From Flavobacteriaceae bacterium (lineage in GTDB: Bacteria; Bacteroidota; Bacteroidia; Flavobacteriales; Flavobacteriaceae), in the NCBI GenBank assembly GCA_002707025.1, contig PALG01000015.1, positions 1 to 64,000 on the forward strand: DNA of 64,000 bases, in the 5' to 3' direction. Positions 17,514 to 25,995 of this stretch are shown here, one piece after another. Below the pieces are notes generated by a model. The model did no database searches and had not been told where the DNA came from. It worked only from the letters and a program-made list of their open reading frames with translations. Position 1 is the stretch's first letter; each line of letters opens with the position of its first letter. The position numbers and the translations under genes were made by a program.

Positions 17514-18593
17514 ATGACCCATTCCCTTTTCCTTCCAAACAGTTACAAACACTACCCCGAAAAAGGCTCGGTTTCCTACCAATCGCCCAGCAACATTGCT
17601 TTGGTAAAATACTGGGGGAAATATGGAGAGCAGCTGCCTAAAAATGCTTCGGTGAGCTTTACTTTAAGTCATTGCCATACACAAACCACATTGGAATATA
17701 AAATGAAGCGGGGCGCTGGATTTCATGTGAAGGTGTTTTTGGATGGAGTGGAAACCCCTGCCTTCCTTCCGAAGATTGAAACTTTTTTTGAACGCATAAA
17801 GCCCTATGTCCCTTTTCTGGAAAGGTATGCTTTTATGGTTCGTACCACCAACAGTTTTCCGCACAGCAGCGGTATCGCCTCTTCTGCCAGTGGGATGAGT
17901 GCTTTGGCACTCTGCTTGGTAGCCTTGGAAAACCAACTATTGAGTAGGGAGATGACCAGCGACTATTACCATCAAAAAGCTTCCTTTTTGGCGCGTTTGG
18001 GCTCTGGAAGTGCCGCCCGCAGCGTGGAAGGGCCTTTGGTGGTTTGGGGGGAGCATCCCAAGATTCCTACGGCGAGTAATAATTTTGGTTTGCGCTATCC
18101 ATTCAAAGTACATCCTAATTTTGAAAACTATCAGGATACGATTTTGTTGGTAGATAAAGGGGAGAAGCAGGTGAGTAGTACCGTGGGGCACGATTTAATG
18201 CATGCCCATCCGTTTGCGGAGCAACGCTTTCAGCAGGCCAATGATAATCTTTCGAAGCTCATTTCGGTCTTTGAGAGCGGCGATCTTGAAGCTTTTATTG
18301 AAATCGTGGAAAGTGAAGCTTTGTCGTTGCATGCGATGATGATGACTTCGATGCCCTATTTTATTTTAATGAAGCCCAATACTTTGGAAATTATTCAGAA
18401 ACTATGGGCCTATCGAAAGGAAACCGGAAGTAAGGTATGTTTTACACTAGATGCCGGGGCCAATGTGCATGTGTTGTATCCTGAATCGGAAAAAGACCCT
18501 GTGCTCCAATTTATTAGCAAAGAATTAGCACAATTTTGTCAAAAAGGTCAGTATATTTGTGACGAAGTTGGATTCGGTTCAAAAAAACTGTAA
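17514..18593 (+). CDS. mvaD: Diphosphomevalonate decarboxylase
   Basis: 359 aa, GHMP-kinase fold. SPSNIALVKYWGKYGEQLPKN (residues ~25-45) is the diagnostic N-terminal motif of the decarboxylase. SFPHSSGIASSASGMSALAL (~118-137) is the phosphate-binding loop, and SGSAARSVEGPLVVWG holds the conserved Ser/Arg of the active site. CFTLDAGANVHVLYP is the C-terminal substrate motif with catalytic Asp. Converts mevalonate diphosphate to isopentenyl diphosphate with ATP in the cytosol. First gene of a run with a GHMP kinase and a prenyltransferase (27- and 23-nt gaps), which supports the mevalonate route to isoprenoids. Confidence 0.92.
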   Translation: MTHSLFLPNSYKHYPEKGSVSYQSPSNIALVKYWGKYGEQLPKNASVSFTLSHCHTQTTLEYKMKRGAGFHVKVFLDGVETPAFLPKIETFFERIKPYVPFLERYAFMVRTTNSFPHSSGIASSASGMSALALCLVALENQLLSREMTSDYYHQKASFLARLGSGSAARSVEGPLVVWGEHPKIPTASNNFGLRYPFKVHPNFENYQDTILLVDKGEKQVSSTVGHDLMHAHPFAEQRFQQANDNLSKLISVFESGDLEAFIEIVESEALSLHAMMMTSMPYFILMKPNTLEIIQKLWAYRKETGSKVCFTLDAGANVHVLYPESEKDPVLQFISKELAQFCQKGQYICDEVGFGSKKL

Positions 18594-18620
18594 TTTTACA
18601 TAACCTGTAATCACAAGCCT

Positions 18621-19559
18621 ATGCACGGTCCCCTTTTCTATTCAAAAATCTTGCTCTTTGGTGAATATGGTATCATCAAGGACTCCAAAGGACTTTCCAT
18701 TCCGTATAATTTTTACAATGGGGCTTTAAAGATTGATGAGCACCATACCGTTCATACGCACAAATCGAATGCAACGCTAAAACGTTTTTCTGAATACCTA
18801 AAATCTTTAGAAACCAGCAATCCAAAATTGGTTTCGTTCGATTTGGACCGATTTAATGAAGACATTGAAAAAGGCCTGTACTTCGACTCCAGTATTCCAC
18901 AGGGATATGGGGTTGGAAGTAGCGGTGCTTTGGTGGCGGCTGTGTACGACAAGTACGCTACCGATAAAATTACGGTGTTGGAAAACTTGACCCGTGAGAA
19001 GCTGTTAAAGCTAAAAGCCATCTTTGGGGAAATGGAATCTTTTTTCCACGGAAAGTCATCGGGACTGGACCCTTTAAACAGTTATTTAAGTCTTCCAATC
19101 TTGATCAATTCCAAAGACAACATTGAACCCGCCGGAATCCCTTCGCAAAGTGCCGATGGTAAAGGCGCCGTATTTTTGTTGGATAGCGGAATTACAGGGG
19201 AAACGGCACCGATGGTTCAGATTTTTATGGAAAAGATGAAGCAAGATGGTTTCCGTAAAATCGTAAAAGATCAGTTTGTGAAACATACCGACGCTTGTGT
19301 GGAAGATTTTTTGAAAGGCGATGTGAAATCCCTCTTCGGAAACATCAAGCACCTTTCGAAAGTAGTGTACGACAACTTCAAGCCCATGATTCCGAAGCAA
19401 TTTCATACCCTTTGGCAAAAAGGAATTGAAACCAATGCGTATTATTTGAAATTGTGTGGTTCTGGTGGTGGCGGGTACATGTTAGGCTTTACCGAAGACT
19501 TGGAAAAAGCCAAAGAAGCATTGCAAGGTCATAAATTGGAAGTGGTCTATACCTTCTAA
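18621..19559 (+). CDS. mvk: GHMP kinase, probable mevalonate kinase
   Basis: 312 aa. SKILLFGEYGIIKDSKGLSI is the N-terminal GHMP motif (LFGEY is typical of mevalonate kinases), PQGYGVGSSGALVAA (~93-107) the glycine/serine-rich phosphate loop, GKSSGLDPLNSYLS carries the catalytic Asp, and LCGSGGGGYMLGF is motif 3. Position directly after mvaD supports mevalonate kinase; phosphomevalonate kinase is the main alternative, since both steps are needed and only one such kinase is in the window. Confidence 0.8.
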   Translation: MHGPLFYSKILLFGEYGIIKDSKGLSIPYNFYNGALKIDEHHTVHTHKSNATLKRFSEYLKSLETSNPKLVSFDLDRFNEDIEKGLYFDSSIPQGYGVGSSGALVAAVYDKYATDKITVLENLTREKLLKLKAIFGEMESFFHGKSSGLDPLNSYLSLPILINSKDNIEPAGIPSQSADGKGAVFLLDSGITGETAPMVQIFMEKMKQDGFRKIVKDQFVKHTDACVEDFLKGDVKSLFGNIKHLSKVVYDNFKPMIPKQFHTLWQKGIETNAYYLKLCGSGGGGYMLGFTEDLEKAKEALQGHKLEVVYTF

Positions 19560-19582
19560 AATCCCTTTAAAATCACGCTCGT

Positions 19583-20494
19583 ATGTGGAGCAGGAAGCAA
19601 AAGCATTTTCTTTGGAAACTCTTCAGTTTGTTTTCTGTGGTGCGGGGTTATAATATCCTCATCATTATTTTGGCACAGTACCTAACGGCCATTTATATAT
19701 TGGCTCCAGGGCTTCCGTTGCGTCAGGTATTATTTGATGTCAATCTTTTTATGATTGTATTGGCTTCGGCTGCCGCGATTGCCGGAGGCTATATTATCAA
19801 TAACTTTTATGATCGGGAAAAGGATTTGATCAACCGTCCTAGGAAAACCATGCTCGACCGATTGGTGAGTCAGCGGACCAAGCTAAGTACCTACTTTATC
19901 TTGAATTTTTTATCGGTAGTATTGGCAAGTTATGTGTCGTTTCGGGCGGTTCTGTTTTTTTCCATTTATATTTTCGTGCTGTGGTTTTATTCGCACAAGT
20001 TAAAACGGTATCCTTTTGTAGGGAATATTACCGCGGCTGTTTTGGCGGTAATTCCTTTTTTTGCCGTATTTATTTACTACCGAAACTTTGCGGAGATCAT
20101 TTTTGTTCATGCCACCTTTTTGTTTTTACTGATTTCCATGCGCGAATTGGTAAAAGATTTAGAAAACATTAAAGGGGATTTGGTCCAAAATTACCGTACC
20201 ATACCCGTGGTCTATGGAGAACGATTTTCCAAAGGGATGCTCACGGTGTTAGCCATTCTAACCTTAGTGCCCATATACTTTTTACTGGCCTATTTTGACA
20301 TTGGCTACATGCGTTATTATTTCTTGGCTACCATTCTGGCTTTGGTTGTTTTTGTCCTCATGCTATGGTTTTCTGCACGAAAGCTTCACTATGTGGTGCT
20401 GCACAATATTCTTCGGTTGGGGATAGTGATTGGGGTATTTTGTATTGCCCTATTGGATGTAGATGTGTTGTTGAGTCGCTTCGGCTTATTCTAA
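19583..20494 (+). CDS. UbiA-family prenyltransferase, geranylgeranylglycerol-phosphate transferase-like
   Basis: 303 aa, about eight transmembrane helices. The first Asp-rich motif is NNFYDREKDLINRPRKT (~73-89) and the second is DLENIKGD (~194-201), the two metal-diphosphate sites of UbiA enzymes. RPRKT after motif 1 resembles the digeranylgeranylglyceryl- and geranylgeranylglycerol-phosphate synthase branch used in Flavobacteria annotation. It should transfer an isoprenoid chain in the inner membrane; the acceptor is uncertain. Follows the mevalonate genes, so substrate supply and use are co-encoded. Confidence 0.8.
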   Translation: MWSRKQKHFLWKLFSLFSVVRGYNILIIILAQYLTAIYILAPGLPLRQVLFDVNLFMIVLASAAAIAGGYIINNFYDREKDLINRPRKTMLDRLVSQRTKLSTYFILNFLSVVLASYVSFRAVLFFSIYIFVLWFYSHKLKRYPFVGNITAAVLAVIPFFAVFIYYRNFAEIIFVHATFLFLLISMRELVKDLENIKGDLVQNYRTIPVVYGERFSKGMLTVLAILTLVPIYFLLAYFDIGYMRYYFLATILALVVFVLMLWFSARKLHYVVLHNILRLGIVIGVFCIALLDVDVLLSRFGLF

Positions 20495-20560
20495 AAATAC
20501 TAACAGAATATCGTTTAGCAAACTTTTACACCTACTTCTTTATATGTCCGTTACTTCCTG

Positions 20561-20568
20561 TATCTTTG
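20561..20568 (+). promoter_or_regulatory. Bacteroidota -7 element of the pseudouridine synthase gene
   Basis: TATCTTTG, a perfect TAnnTTTG followed by CA as in many strong flavobacterial promoters; transcript start expected near 20572. Confidence 0.5.
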
Positions 20569-20612
20569 CACTTTATTAATTAAAAGAGTCCTGCCTTATG
20601 CAGGAAATGATT

Positions 20613-21497
20613 ATGAGCAGAAGCGATTACAGCGGAAAAGGAAAAACTTCAGGAAGAGGCGGGGGAAATTCACGAAAGAGAAGTAGTGCAAGAGGAAATG
20701 CTCCCTTCAAAAAAGAAAACCCCAATAGCCCTGCAGGGCGTCAAAACAAAGTAAGTTCCCATAAAAAGAAGTCGGCCGGCAATAGCCAAAAGTCCAATGA
20801 CGGCATCCGATTAAACAAGTACATTGCCAATAGCGGTATTTGTTCCCGTAGGGAGGCAGATACTTACATCGCCACAGGGTTGGTGACCGTAAATGGTAAA
20901 ATTGTCAACGAGATGGGGTATAAGGTGCAGTTGAGCGATGACGTGCGTTTTGATGGACGTCGTATCAATCCCGAACCCAAAACCTATGTGTTGTTGAACA
21001 AGCCCAAAAGTGTGTCCAGTACCACTAGTGAGTCCAAAGGGCTTACCGTAATGGATTTGGTTGCCAATGCCCCTGCACAGAAACTGAAGCCCGTAGGTCG
21101 CTTGGGAAGAAATGCCACCGGATTGTTGCTGTTTACGAACGATGATGAGTTGATGAACAAGCTTCATAAAAAAGGGATGCCACGTTTGTTTCATATTGAA
21201 TTGGACAAAAACCTAAAAGGCGAGGATCTACAAAAAATTCGTGAAGGCTTGACCATAGAAGGAAAGGAAGTGACGGTAGAGGAGATTAGCTTCGTTAACA
21301 ATGCGACCCATAAAGAGCTAGGGCTTAAAATCAAGAATATGGGGAATAGTATTATTCGCGATATTTTTGAATCTTTAGGCTATCAAGTAGTGCGCGTAGA
21401 CTGTGTGACCTTGGCCCATCTTACCAAAAAAGACCTTCCCAGAGGAAGATGGCGTACCTTGACCAATGAGGAAATTCAGCTGTTTTCCATGCTGTAA
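20613..21497 (+). CDS. RsuA/RluB-type rRNA pseudouridine synthase with altered catalytic motif
   Basis: 294 aa from the ATG at 20613 (in-frame ATGs at 20598 and 20607 are alternatives). The first ~65 residues are basic and Gly/Ser-rich and probably disordered. An S4 RNA-binding domain follows (IRLNKYIANSGICSRREAD ... VTVNGKIV), then the synthase domain. The catalytic motif, GRLD in E. coli RsuA and RluB, reads GRLGRNATGLLLFTND here: codon GGA at 21105-21107 (residue ~165) stands where the catalytic Asp is expected. Either this clade uses a different residue, or the protein binds rRNA without activity. The later motif (DIFESLGYQVVRVDCVTLAHL) is normal. Confidence 0.85.
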   Translation: MSRSDYSGKGKTSGRGGGNSRKRSSARGNAPFKKENPNSPAGRQNKVSSHKKKSAGNSQKSNDGIRLNKYIANSGICSRREADTYIATGLVTVNGKIVNEMGYKVQLSDDVRFDGRRINPEPKTYVLLNKPKSVSSTTSESKGLTVMDLVANAPAQKLKPVGRLGRNATGLLLFTNDDELMNKLHKKGMPRLFHIELDKNLKGEDLQKIREGLTIEGKEVTVEEISFVNNATHKELGLKIKNMGNSIIRDIFESLGYQVVRVDCVTLAHLTKKDLPRGRWRTLTNEEIQLFSML

Positions 21498-21537
21498 GCC
21501 CCTTTTTGAAATACTTTTTATTTTTTTTCTGAAAACG

Positions 21538-21567
21538 TTTGCCGTATCAGAAAATAATTTACATTTG
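21538..21567 (+). promoter_or_regulatory. Promoter of the arginine decarboxylase operon
   Basis: TTTG (21538-21541), 18 nt, TACATTTG (21560-21567): a close match to the Bacteroidota TTTG-N19-TAnnTTTG pattern. A start near 21571 gives a leader of about 270 nt, unusually long for this window. Confidence 0.6.
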
Positions 21568-21602
21568 CCCCACTTTTAGCTGAACCGTTGAACCATGTTT
21601 TT

Positions 21603-21755
21603 ATGTTCGGGTTTTTGAAAATCAGGAAGTCATATTCAAAAACCGTCTGCCAGGCAGATCACCGAAATTTAAAGCTAGCTTCCGCTTTACCAACCTATTG
21701 GGTGACTACTTTTCTTAGAAAAAAGGTATGGGCACTTCTGCCTATCATTGTTTAA
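21603..21755 (+). CDS. 50-codon ORF in the leader of the arginine decarboxylase gene
   Basis: ATG at 21603 to TAA at 21753-21755. The peptide starts MFGFLKIRKSYSK, is basic (Arg at 8, 21, 39; several Lys) and ends in a hydrophobic VWALLPIIV. It covers the hairpins described for the leader. It could be a regulatory leader peptide, comparable in idea to the ornithine-sensing speFL peptide of enterobacteria, with no claimed homology, or a chance frame in a structured RNA. A still shorter frame (MFLCSGF) starts at 21595. Confidence 0.35.
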   Translation: MFGFLKIRKSYSKTVCQADHRNLKLASALPTYWVTTFLRKKVWALLPIIV

Positions 21756-21820
21756 TGTTTATTTAAGACTTTTCCGAAAAATCTTTTTTAATTTAACCCT
21801 TTTGGGATTAAACCCTTTTT
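21610..21820 (+). promoter_or_regulatory. Structured leader with competing hairpins and terminator-like hairpin
   Basis: Part of the 344-nt gene-free stretch 21498-21841. Hairpins: GGTTTTTGAA/TTCAAAAACC (21610-21619 / 21635-21644); TCTGC/GCAGA (21646-21650 / 21654-21658); GGGCA/TGCCT (21730-21734 / 21739-21743). AGGCAGA (21652-21658) can instead pair with TCTGCCT (21737-21743), excluding the two local hairpins. A stem TTTAACCC/GGG(A)TTAAA (21792-21799 / 21804-21112 region, ending 21812) is followed by CCCTTTTT and lies ~22 nt before the ATG; it looks like an attenuator. I know no named RNA family that fits. Confidence 0.5.
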
Positions 21821-21841
21821 CAAACTGAACAACCATTTACA

Positions 21842-23239
21842 ATGAACACAAAATACTTTGATCTTATCGATCAAACCTATCACTTTCCCCAAGAAGAATT
21901 TACCTTGGAAGGGGACCATTTGGAATTTCATGATATCGACCTTATGAAACTCGTAGAAGGGTATGGTGCTCCTTTAAAGTTTACCTATCTTCCGAAGATT
22001 TCAGACAATATTAAACGCGCCAAACGTTGGTTTTCCAAAGCGATCAAAAAGCATGATTATAAAGGAACCTACAATTATAGTTATTGTACCAAAAGCTCCC
22101 ACTTTAAACACATTTTGAATGAAGCTTTAAAAAACAACATTCATATTGAGACTTCTTCGGCTTTCGATATTAATATCGTAGAGAATCTGAAAGCAGAAGG
22201 GAAAATCACCAATGATACCTATGTGATCTGCAATGGTTTTAAACGCGATCAATACATCGATAATATTGCACGATTAATTAATGGGGGTCATGAAAACTGT
22301 ATTCCTATTATCGATAACTACGAAGAGCTGGATCTTTTAAGCGAGAACATTGAAAAGGATTTTAAGATAGGAATCCGTATTGCTTCTGAAGAAGAACCCA
22401 AGTTCGAATTCTATACGTCGCGTCTCGGTATTGGCTATAAGAATATTGTTCCTTTTTATGAAGATCAGGTAAAGAACAATGAAAAAGCGGAGCTAAAAAT
22501 GTTACACTTTTTTATCAATACCGGAATTCGCGACAATGCCTATTACTGGAACGAATTGCAAAAATGTTTAAAAGTGTATACGCGTCTTAAAAAAGTATGT
22601 CCTAGTTTGGACAGCCTGAATATTGGCGGTGGATTTCCTATTAAAAACTCTTTGGCATTTGAGTACGATTATGCGTACATGGTCGACGAAATCGTGAACC
22701 AGATTAACTTGGCTTGCCAGGCCGAAGGGGTTCCCGTGCCGCATATCTTTACCGAATTTGGAAGTTTTACCGTAGGGGAAAGTGGCGGGGCCATTTATGA
22801 AGTGTTATACCAAAAACAACAAAATGACCGTGAAAAGTGGAATATGATCAATTCGTCTTTCATTACCACACTTCCCGATACTTGGGCCATCAACAAGCGT
22901 TTTATCATGCTAGCCGTAAACCGTTGGAACGATGAATACGAACGGGTGTTATTGGGCGGACTCACCTGCGATAGTGACGATTACTATAATAGCGAACAGC
23001 ACGTGAACGCTATTTACTTACCGAAATTTAAAAAGGATAAGCCTTTGTATATTGGATTTTTCAATACGGGGGCCTATCAGGAAACCATTGGGGGCTTTGG
23101 CGGATTGCAACACTGCTTGATTCCTTCTCCCAAACATATTTTAATTGACAAAGACAAAGAAGGTAACATTTCAACTAAATTATTTACAGAACAACAAACG
23201 AGCAATCAACTGCTCTCAATTTTAGGTTATGACAACTAA
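21842..23239 (+). CDS. speA: Arginine decarboxylase, fold-III PLP enzyme, short form
   Basis: 465 aa. YNYSYCTKSSHF (~76) holds the Schiff-base Lys, HFFINTGIRD the anion site, NIGGGFPIKNS (~262) the glycine loop for PLP phosphate, and LGGLTCDSDDYY (~378) the Cys-Asp pair from the partner subunit. The last motif is typical of alanine-racemase-fold decarboxylases. It is much shorter than E. coli SpeA (~650), lacking the large helical insertions, as usual for this clade. Overlap with agmatinase (11 nt) supports arginine as substrate over diaminopimelate or ornithine. Product agmatine enters polyamine synthesis. A long leader with candidate attenuator precedes it. Confidence 0.85.
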   Translation: MNTKYFDLIDQTYHFPQEEFTLEGDHLEFHDIDLMKLVEGYGAPLKFTYLPKISDNIKRAKRWFSKAIKKHDYKGTYNYSYCTKSSHFKHILNEALKNNIHIETSSAFDINIVENLKAEGKITNDTYVICNGFKRDQYIDNIARLINGGHENCIPIIDNYEELDLLSENIEKDFKIGIRIASEEEPKFEFYTSRLGIGYKNIVPFYEDQVKNNEKAELKMLHFFINTGIRDNAYYWNELQKCLKVYTRLKKVCPSLDSLNIGGGFPIKNSLAFEYDYAYMVDEIVNQINLACQAEGVPVPHIFTEFGSFTVGESGGAIYEVLYQKQQNDREKWNMINSSFITTLPDTWAINKRFIMLAVNRWNDEYERVLLGGLTCDSDDYYNSEQHVNAIYLPKFKKDKPLYIGFFNTGAYQETIGGFGGLQHCLIPSPKHILIDKDKEGNISTKLFTEQQTSNQLLSILGYDN

Positions 23240-24161
23240 AACGTATGCCGGCATCCCACAGAAGTATGCCGCACTGGAAACTAGTAAAATTGTTTTGATC
23301 CCTGTTCCCTACGATGGGACCAGTACGTGGCAAAAAGGTGCCGACAAAGGCCCTGAGGCTTTCTTAAATGCTTCTGAAAATATGGAGCTTTACGACATCG
23401 AAACCCAAACCGAGGTTTACAAGCAAGGGGTGTATCTTGCCGATGCCATTACCGAGAAATCGTCTCCTGAAGCCGTGGTTAAGGAAGTTCATAAAACCGT
23501 GAAGGACTATATCCTTCGGAATAAATTCGTGACCATTTTTGGCGGGGAGCACAGTATTTCCATTGGGACCATTCGTGCGTTTAATGAATGTTTTGACGAT
23601 TTAACCGTATTGCACATTGATGCGCATGCCGATTTACGTAAAGAATACGAAGGTTCGAAGTGCAATCATGCTTGCGCGGTCTACGAGGCAAGTCAGAATA
23701 CCAACTTAATCCAAGTAGGTATTCGCAGTATGGACGTTGCCGAAACTACCGTGATGGATGAAGAAAAAACTTGGTTTGCCCACGATATGGCCAACGACGA
23801 GTATTGGATGGACAGTGTGATTGAAGCTTTGGGGGAAAATGTATTTATCACCTTCGATTTGGATGCGTTCGATCCTTCCATCATGCCCTCTACGGGAACT
23901 CCGGAACCTGGCGGATTGTTATGGTATGAAACGCTGGATTTCTTGAAACAGGTTTTTGCCGAAAGAAATGTGGTAGGGTTCGATATTGTAGAGCTTTGCC
24001 CAAGACCAGAAGAAAAATCTTCCGACTTCCTAGCTGCCAAATTATATTACAAAATGTTGAGCTACAAGTTTGAAGGAACCGACAAAGACGATGAGTTTGA
24101 AAGCAATTTCAACGAAGCGAAGAAAGGAGTTTCAAAATTTAATACCGAAGAAGATGTCTAA
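23229..24161 (+). CDS. speB: Agmatinase, ureohydrolase family
   Basis: 310 aa. Manganese ligands appear in order: FGGEHSISIG (~110), LHIDAHADLR (~131-140) and FITFDLDAFDPSIMPSTGTP (~210-229), the complete arginase/agmatinase set. Hydrolyses agmatine to putrescine and urea in the cytosol. Overlaps arginine decarboxylase (11 nt) and the deoxyhypusine-synthase-like gene (8 nt), so the three are almost surely translated together. Arginase or formiminoglutamase activity is less likely given the neighbour. Confidence 0.9.
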   Translation: MTTKTYAGIPQKYAALETSKIVLIPVPYDGTSTWQKGADKGPEAFLNASENMELYDIETQTEVYKQGVYLADAITEKSSPEAVVKEVHKTVKDYILRNKFVTIFGGEHSISIGTIRAFNECFDDLTVLHIDAHADLRKEYEGSKCNHACAVYEASQNTNLIQVGIRSMDVAETTVMDEEKTWFAHDMANDEYWMDSVIEALGENVFITFDLDAFDPSIMPSTGTPEPGGLLWYETLDFLKQVFAERNVVGFDIVELCPRPEEKSSDFLAAKLYYKMLSYKFEGTDKDDEFESNFNEAKKGVSKFNTEEDV

Positions 24162-25128
24162 TAAAGGACCTATTTCAAATTTCATTCAAAATTATTATTT
24201 GCACTTCAACGCAGCAGCTCTGGTCGATGCGGCCAAAGGCTATGAAGCCCAATTGCAGAGCGGTGCCAAAATGTTGGTTTCCCTGGCGGGTGCCATGAGT
24301 ACGGCCGAGCTGGGAAAGATCTTTGCCGAAATGATCCGTCAGGATAAGGTGCATATCGTTTCTTGTACTGGGGCCAACTTGGAAGAAGATATCATGAACC
24401 TTGTAGCACACTCACACTACAAGCGCGTACCGAACTATCGTGATTTAACCCCTCAGGAAGAGTGGGACTTGTTGGAAAACGGATTGAACCGTGTCACCGA
24501 TACTTGTATTCCAGAGGAAGAGGCTTTCCGAAGACTGCAAAAACACATCGTAAAAATATGGAAGGATGCCGAAGCCAAAGGCGAGCGGTATTTTCCTCAT
24601 GAATTTATGTACAAAATGTTGTTGAGCGGCGTGTTGGAGGAGTACTACGAAATCGATTTGAAAGACTCCTGGATGTATGCTGCTGCTGAAAAGAATTTAC
24701 CGATGGTGGTTCCCGGTTGGGAAGACAGTACCATGGGAAATATTTTTGCCAGTTATGTGTTGAAAGGCGAACTGAAGGCTTCCACCATGAAAAGCGGGAT
24801 TGAATACATGACCTTTTTGGCCGATTGGTATACCGATCATTCTGAAAAAGGAATCGGTTTTTTCCAAATTGGAGGTGGAATTGCTGGGGATTTCCCTATT
24901 TGCGTAGTACCAATGCTGTATCAGGATATGGAACGTACAGACACTCTATTCTGGAGTTATTTCTGCCAAATAAGCGATTCTACGACCAGTTATGGAAGTT
25001 ATTCGGGAGCCGTTCCCAACGAAAAAATCACCTGGGGAAAATTGGATATCAATACCCCAAAATATATCATAGAAAGTGATGCTACTATTGTCGCACCACT
25101 TATATTTGCCTACTTATTGGATATGTAA
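24154..25128 (+). CDS. Deoxyhypusine synthase-like enzyme
   Basis: 324 aa from the ATG at 24154, which overlaps the agmatinase stop; longer frames would run deep into that gene. Rossmann-type residues bind NAD (LVSLAGAMSTAELGKI; HIVSCTGANLEEDI). The catalytic Lys block NEKITWGKLD matches the DEAVSWGK motif of human deoxyhypusine synthase, so the enzyme intermediate Lys is kept. Bacteria lack eIF5A; bacterial homologues are thought to transfer aminobutyl groups from spermidine to small amines (homospermidine synthase-like). Placement after agmatinase supports a polyamine product. Confidence 0.88.
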   Translation: MSNKGPISNFIQNYYLHFNAAALVDAAKGYEAQLQSGAKMLVSLAGAMSTAELGKIFAEMIRQDKVHIVSCTGANLEEDIMNLVAHSHYKRVPNYRDLTPQEEWDLLENGLNRVTDTCIPEEEAFRRLQKHIVKIWKDAEAKGERYFPHEFMYKMLLSGVLEEYYEIDLKDSWMYAAAEKNLPMVVPGWEDSTMGNIFASYVLKGELKASTMKSGIEYMTFLADWYTDHSEKGIGFFQIGGGIAGDFPICVVPMLYQDMERTDTLFWSYFCQISDSTTSYGSYSGAVPNEKITWGKLDINTPKYIIESDATIVAPLIFAYLLDM

Positions 25129-25131
25129 TTA

Positions 25132-25431
25132 ATGAAAAGAGTAATTGTAGATTATAAAAAACTGAACACGGATATTTTGGACCTATTGGTTGATAAATTT
25201 CCGTATGGTTACGAAACGGAAGATATTATTACGTTTCGTAATGCCCAAAATGAAGTCATTGAAGCCGTCGAAGTACGTACCGAAGACACTATTTATTTGG
25301 TGAAGGTAAGTAAGCGTTTGGCCGATACCATGGAAAATTACGAGGAGGACGACGATGACAACTTCGATCCAGAGGATGAAGGAACGGGAGAAACTCCCGA
25401 AATGGCAGACGAGGACGAGGACGACTTTTAA
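25132..25431 (+). CDS. Conserved hypothetical acidic protein
   Basis: 99 aa. The first ~70 residues look folded (VIVDYKKLNTDILDLLVDKF; DTIYLVKVSKRLADTM), and the last ~30 are almost all Asp/Glu. The product is very acidic. It follows the deoxyhypusine-synthase-like gene by 3 nt and precedes a terminator, so it is the last gene of the polyamine operon. No enzymatic motif. The acidic tail could bind polyamines or basic proteins, but this is a guess. Confidence 0.75.
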   Translation: MKRVIVDYKKLNTDILDLLVDKFPYGYETEDIITFRNAQNEVIEAVEVRTEDTIYLVKVSKRLADTMENYEEDDDDNFDPEDEGTGETPEMADEDEDDF

Positions 25432-25461
25432 CCCATAACGTATTTTTACTTTAACTTCTTG

Positions 25462-25494
25462 AAGTTGGTAGCCCATAAGGTTACCAACTTTTTT
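25462..25494 (+). terminator. Intrinsic terminator of the polyamine operon
   Basis: Stem AAGTTGGTA (25462-25470) / TACCAACTT (25482-25490), 11-nt loop, followed by TTTT. Confidence 0.8.
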
Positions 25495-25581
25495 ATGTTC
25501 ATAATTCTTGGGGCAGGGTGTTTTTTGGAAAGGAATATTGTATAAATTCATGATAGGTACAACTTTAATAAAACGCTTGTT

Positions 25582-25995
25582 ATGGATCATCACTTTCACA
25601 TTTCCTTACCCTGCAGGCATATTGATGCTACACAGAAATTCTACACCAAAATTCTAGGGGCATCTAAGGGGCGAAAAGCTCAAAATTGGGTAGATATCAA
25701 TCTTTTTGGACATCAAATTACGTTTACCAAATCGGGGACGTTTAAATTTGAATATCCCAGTTATAGTTTTGAAAAAACGGTGTTGCCTTCCTTTCACTTC
25801 GGAATTATTTTACCCGATACCGAATGGTCTACACTGTATCAAAAAATGAAACAGGAAGACTTCCTTTATATTGATGAAACGGCGTTCCTTTCGGAAAAAC
25901 CAGGGGCTCACAAGTCTTTTTTTCTACGCGATCCCAATGGATACATTATCGAATTTAAGTGTTTTGAGACTCCTGAAGAGGTATTTCAGGAGTAG
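25582..25995 (+). CDS. VOC family (glyoxalase/bleomycin-resistance fold) protein
   Basis: 137 aa. Two beta-alpha-beta-beta-beta modules are visible: HHFHISLPCRHIDATQKFY at the start and FHFGIILPDTEWSTLYQKM in the middle, ending with FFLRDPNGYIIEFKCFE, the classic metal-binding Glu strand. Likely metal ligands are His (N-terminal HIS), His in FHFGI and Glu in IIEFK. Substrate unknown. Its 3' end overlaps the convergent mannosyltransferase by 41 nt. Confidence 0.85.
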   Translation: MDHHFHISLPCRHIDATQKFYTKILGASKGRKAQNWVDINLFGHQITFTKSGTFKFEYPSYSFEKTVLPSFHFGIILPDTEWSTLYQKMKQEDFLYIDETAFLSEKPGAHKSFFLRDPNGYIIEFKCFETPEEVFQE

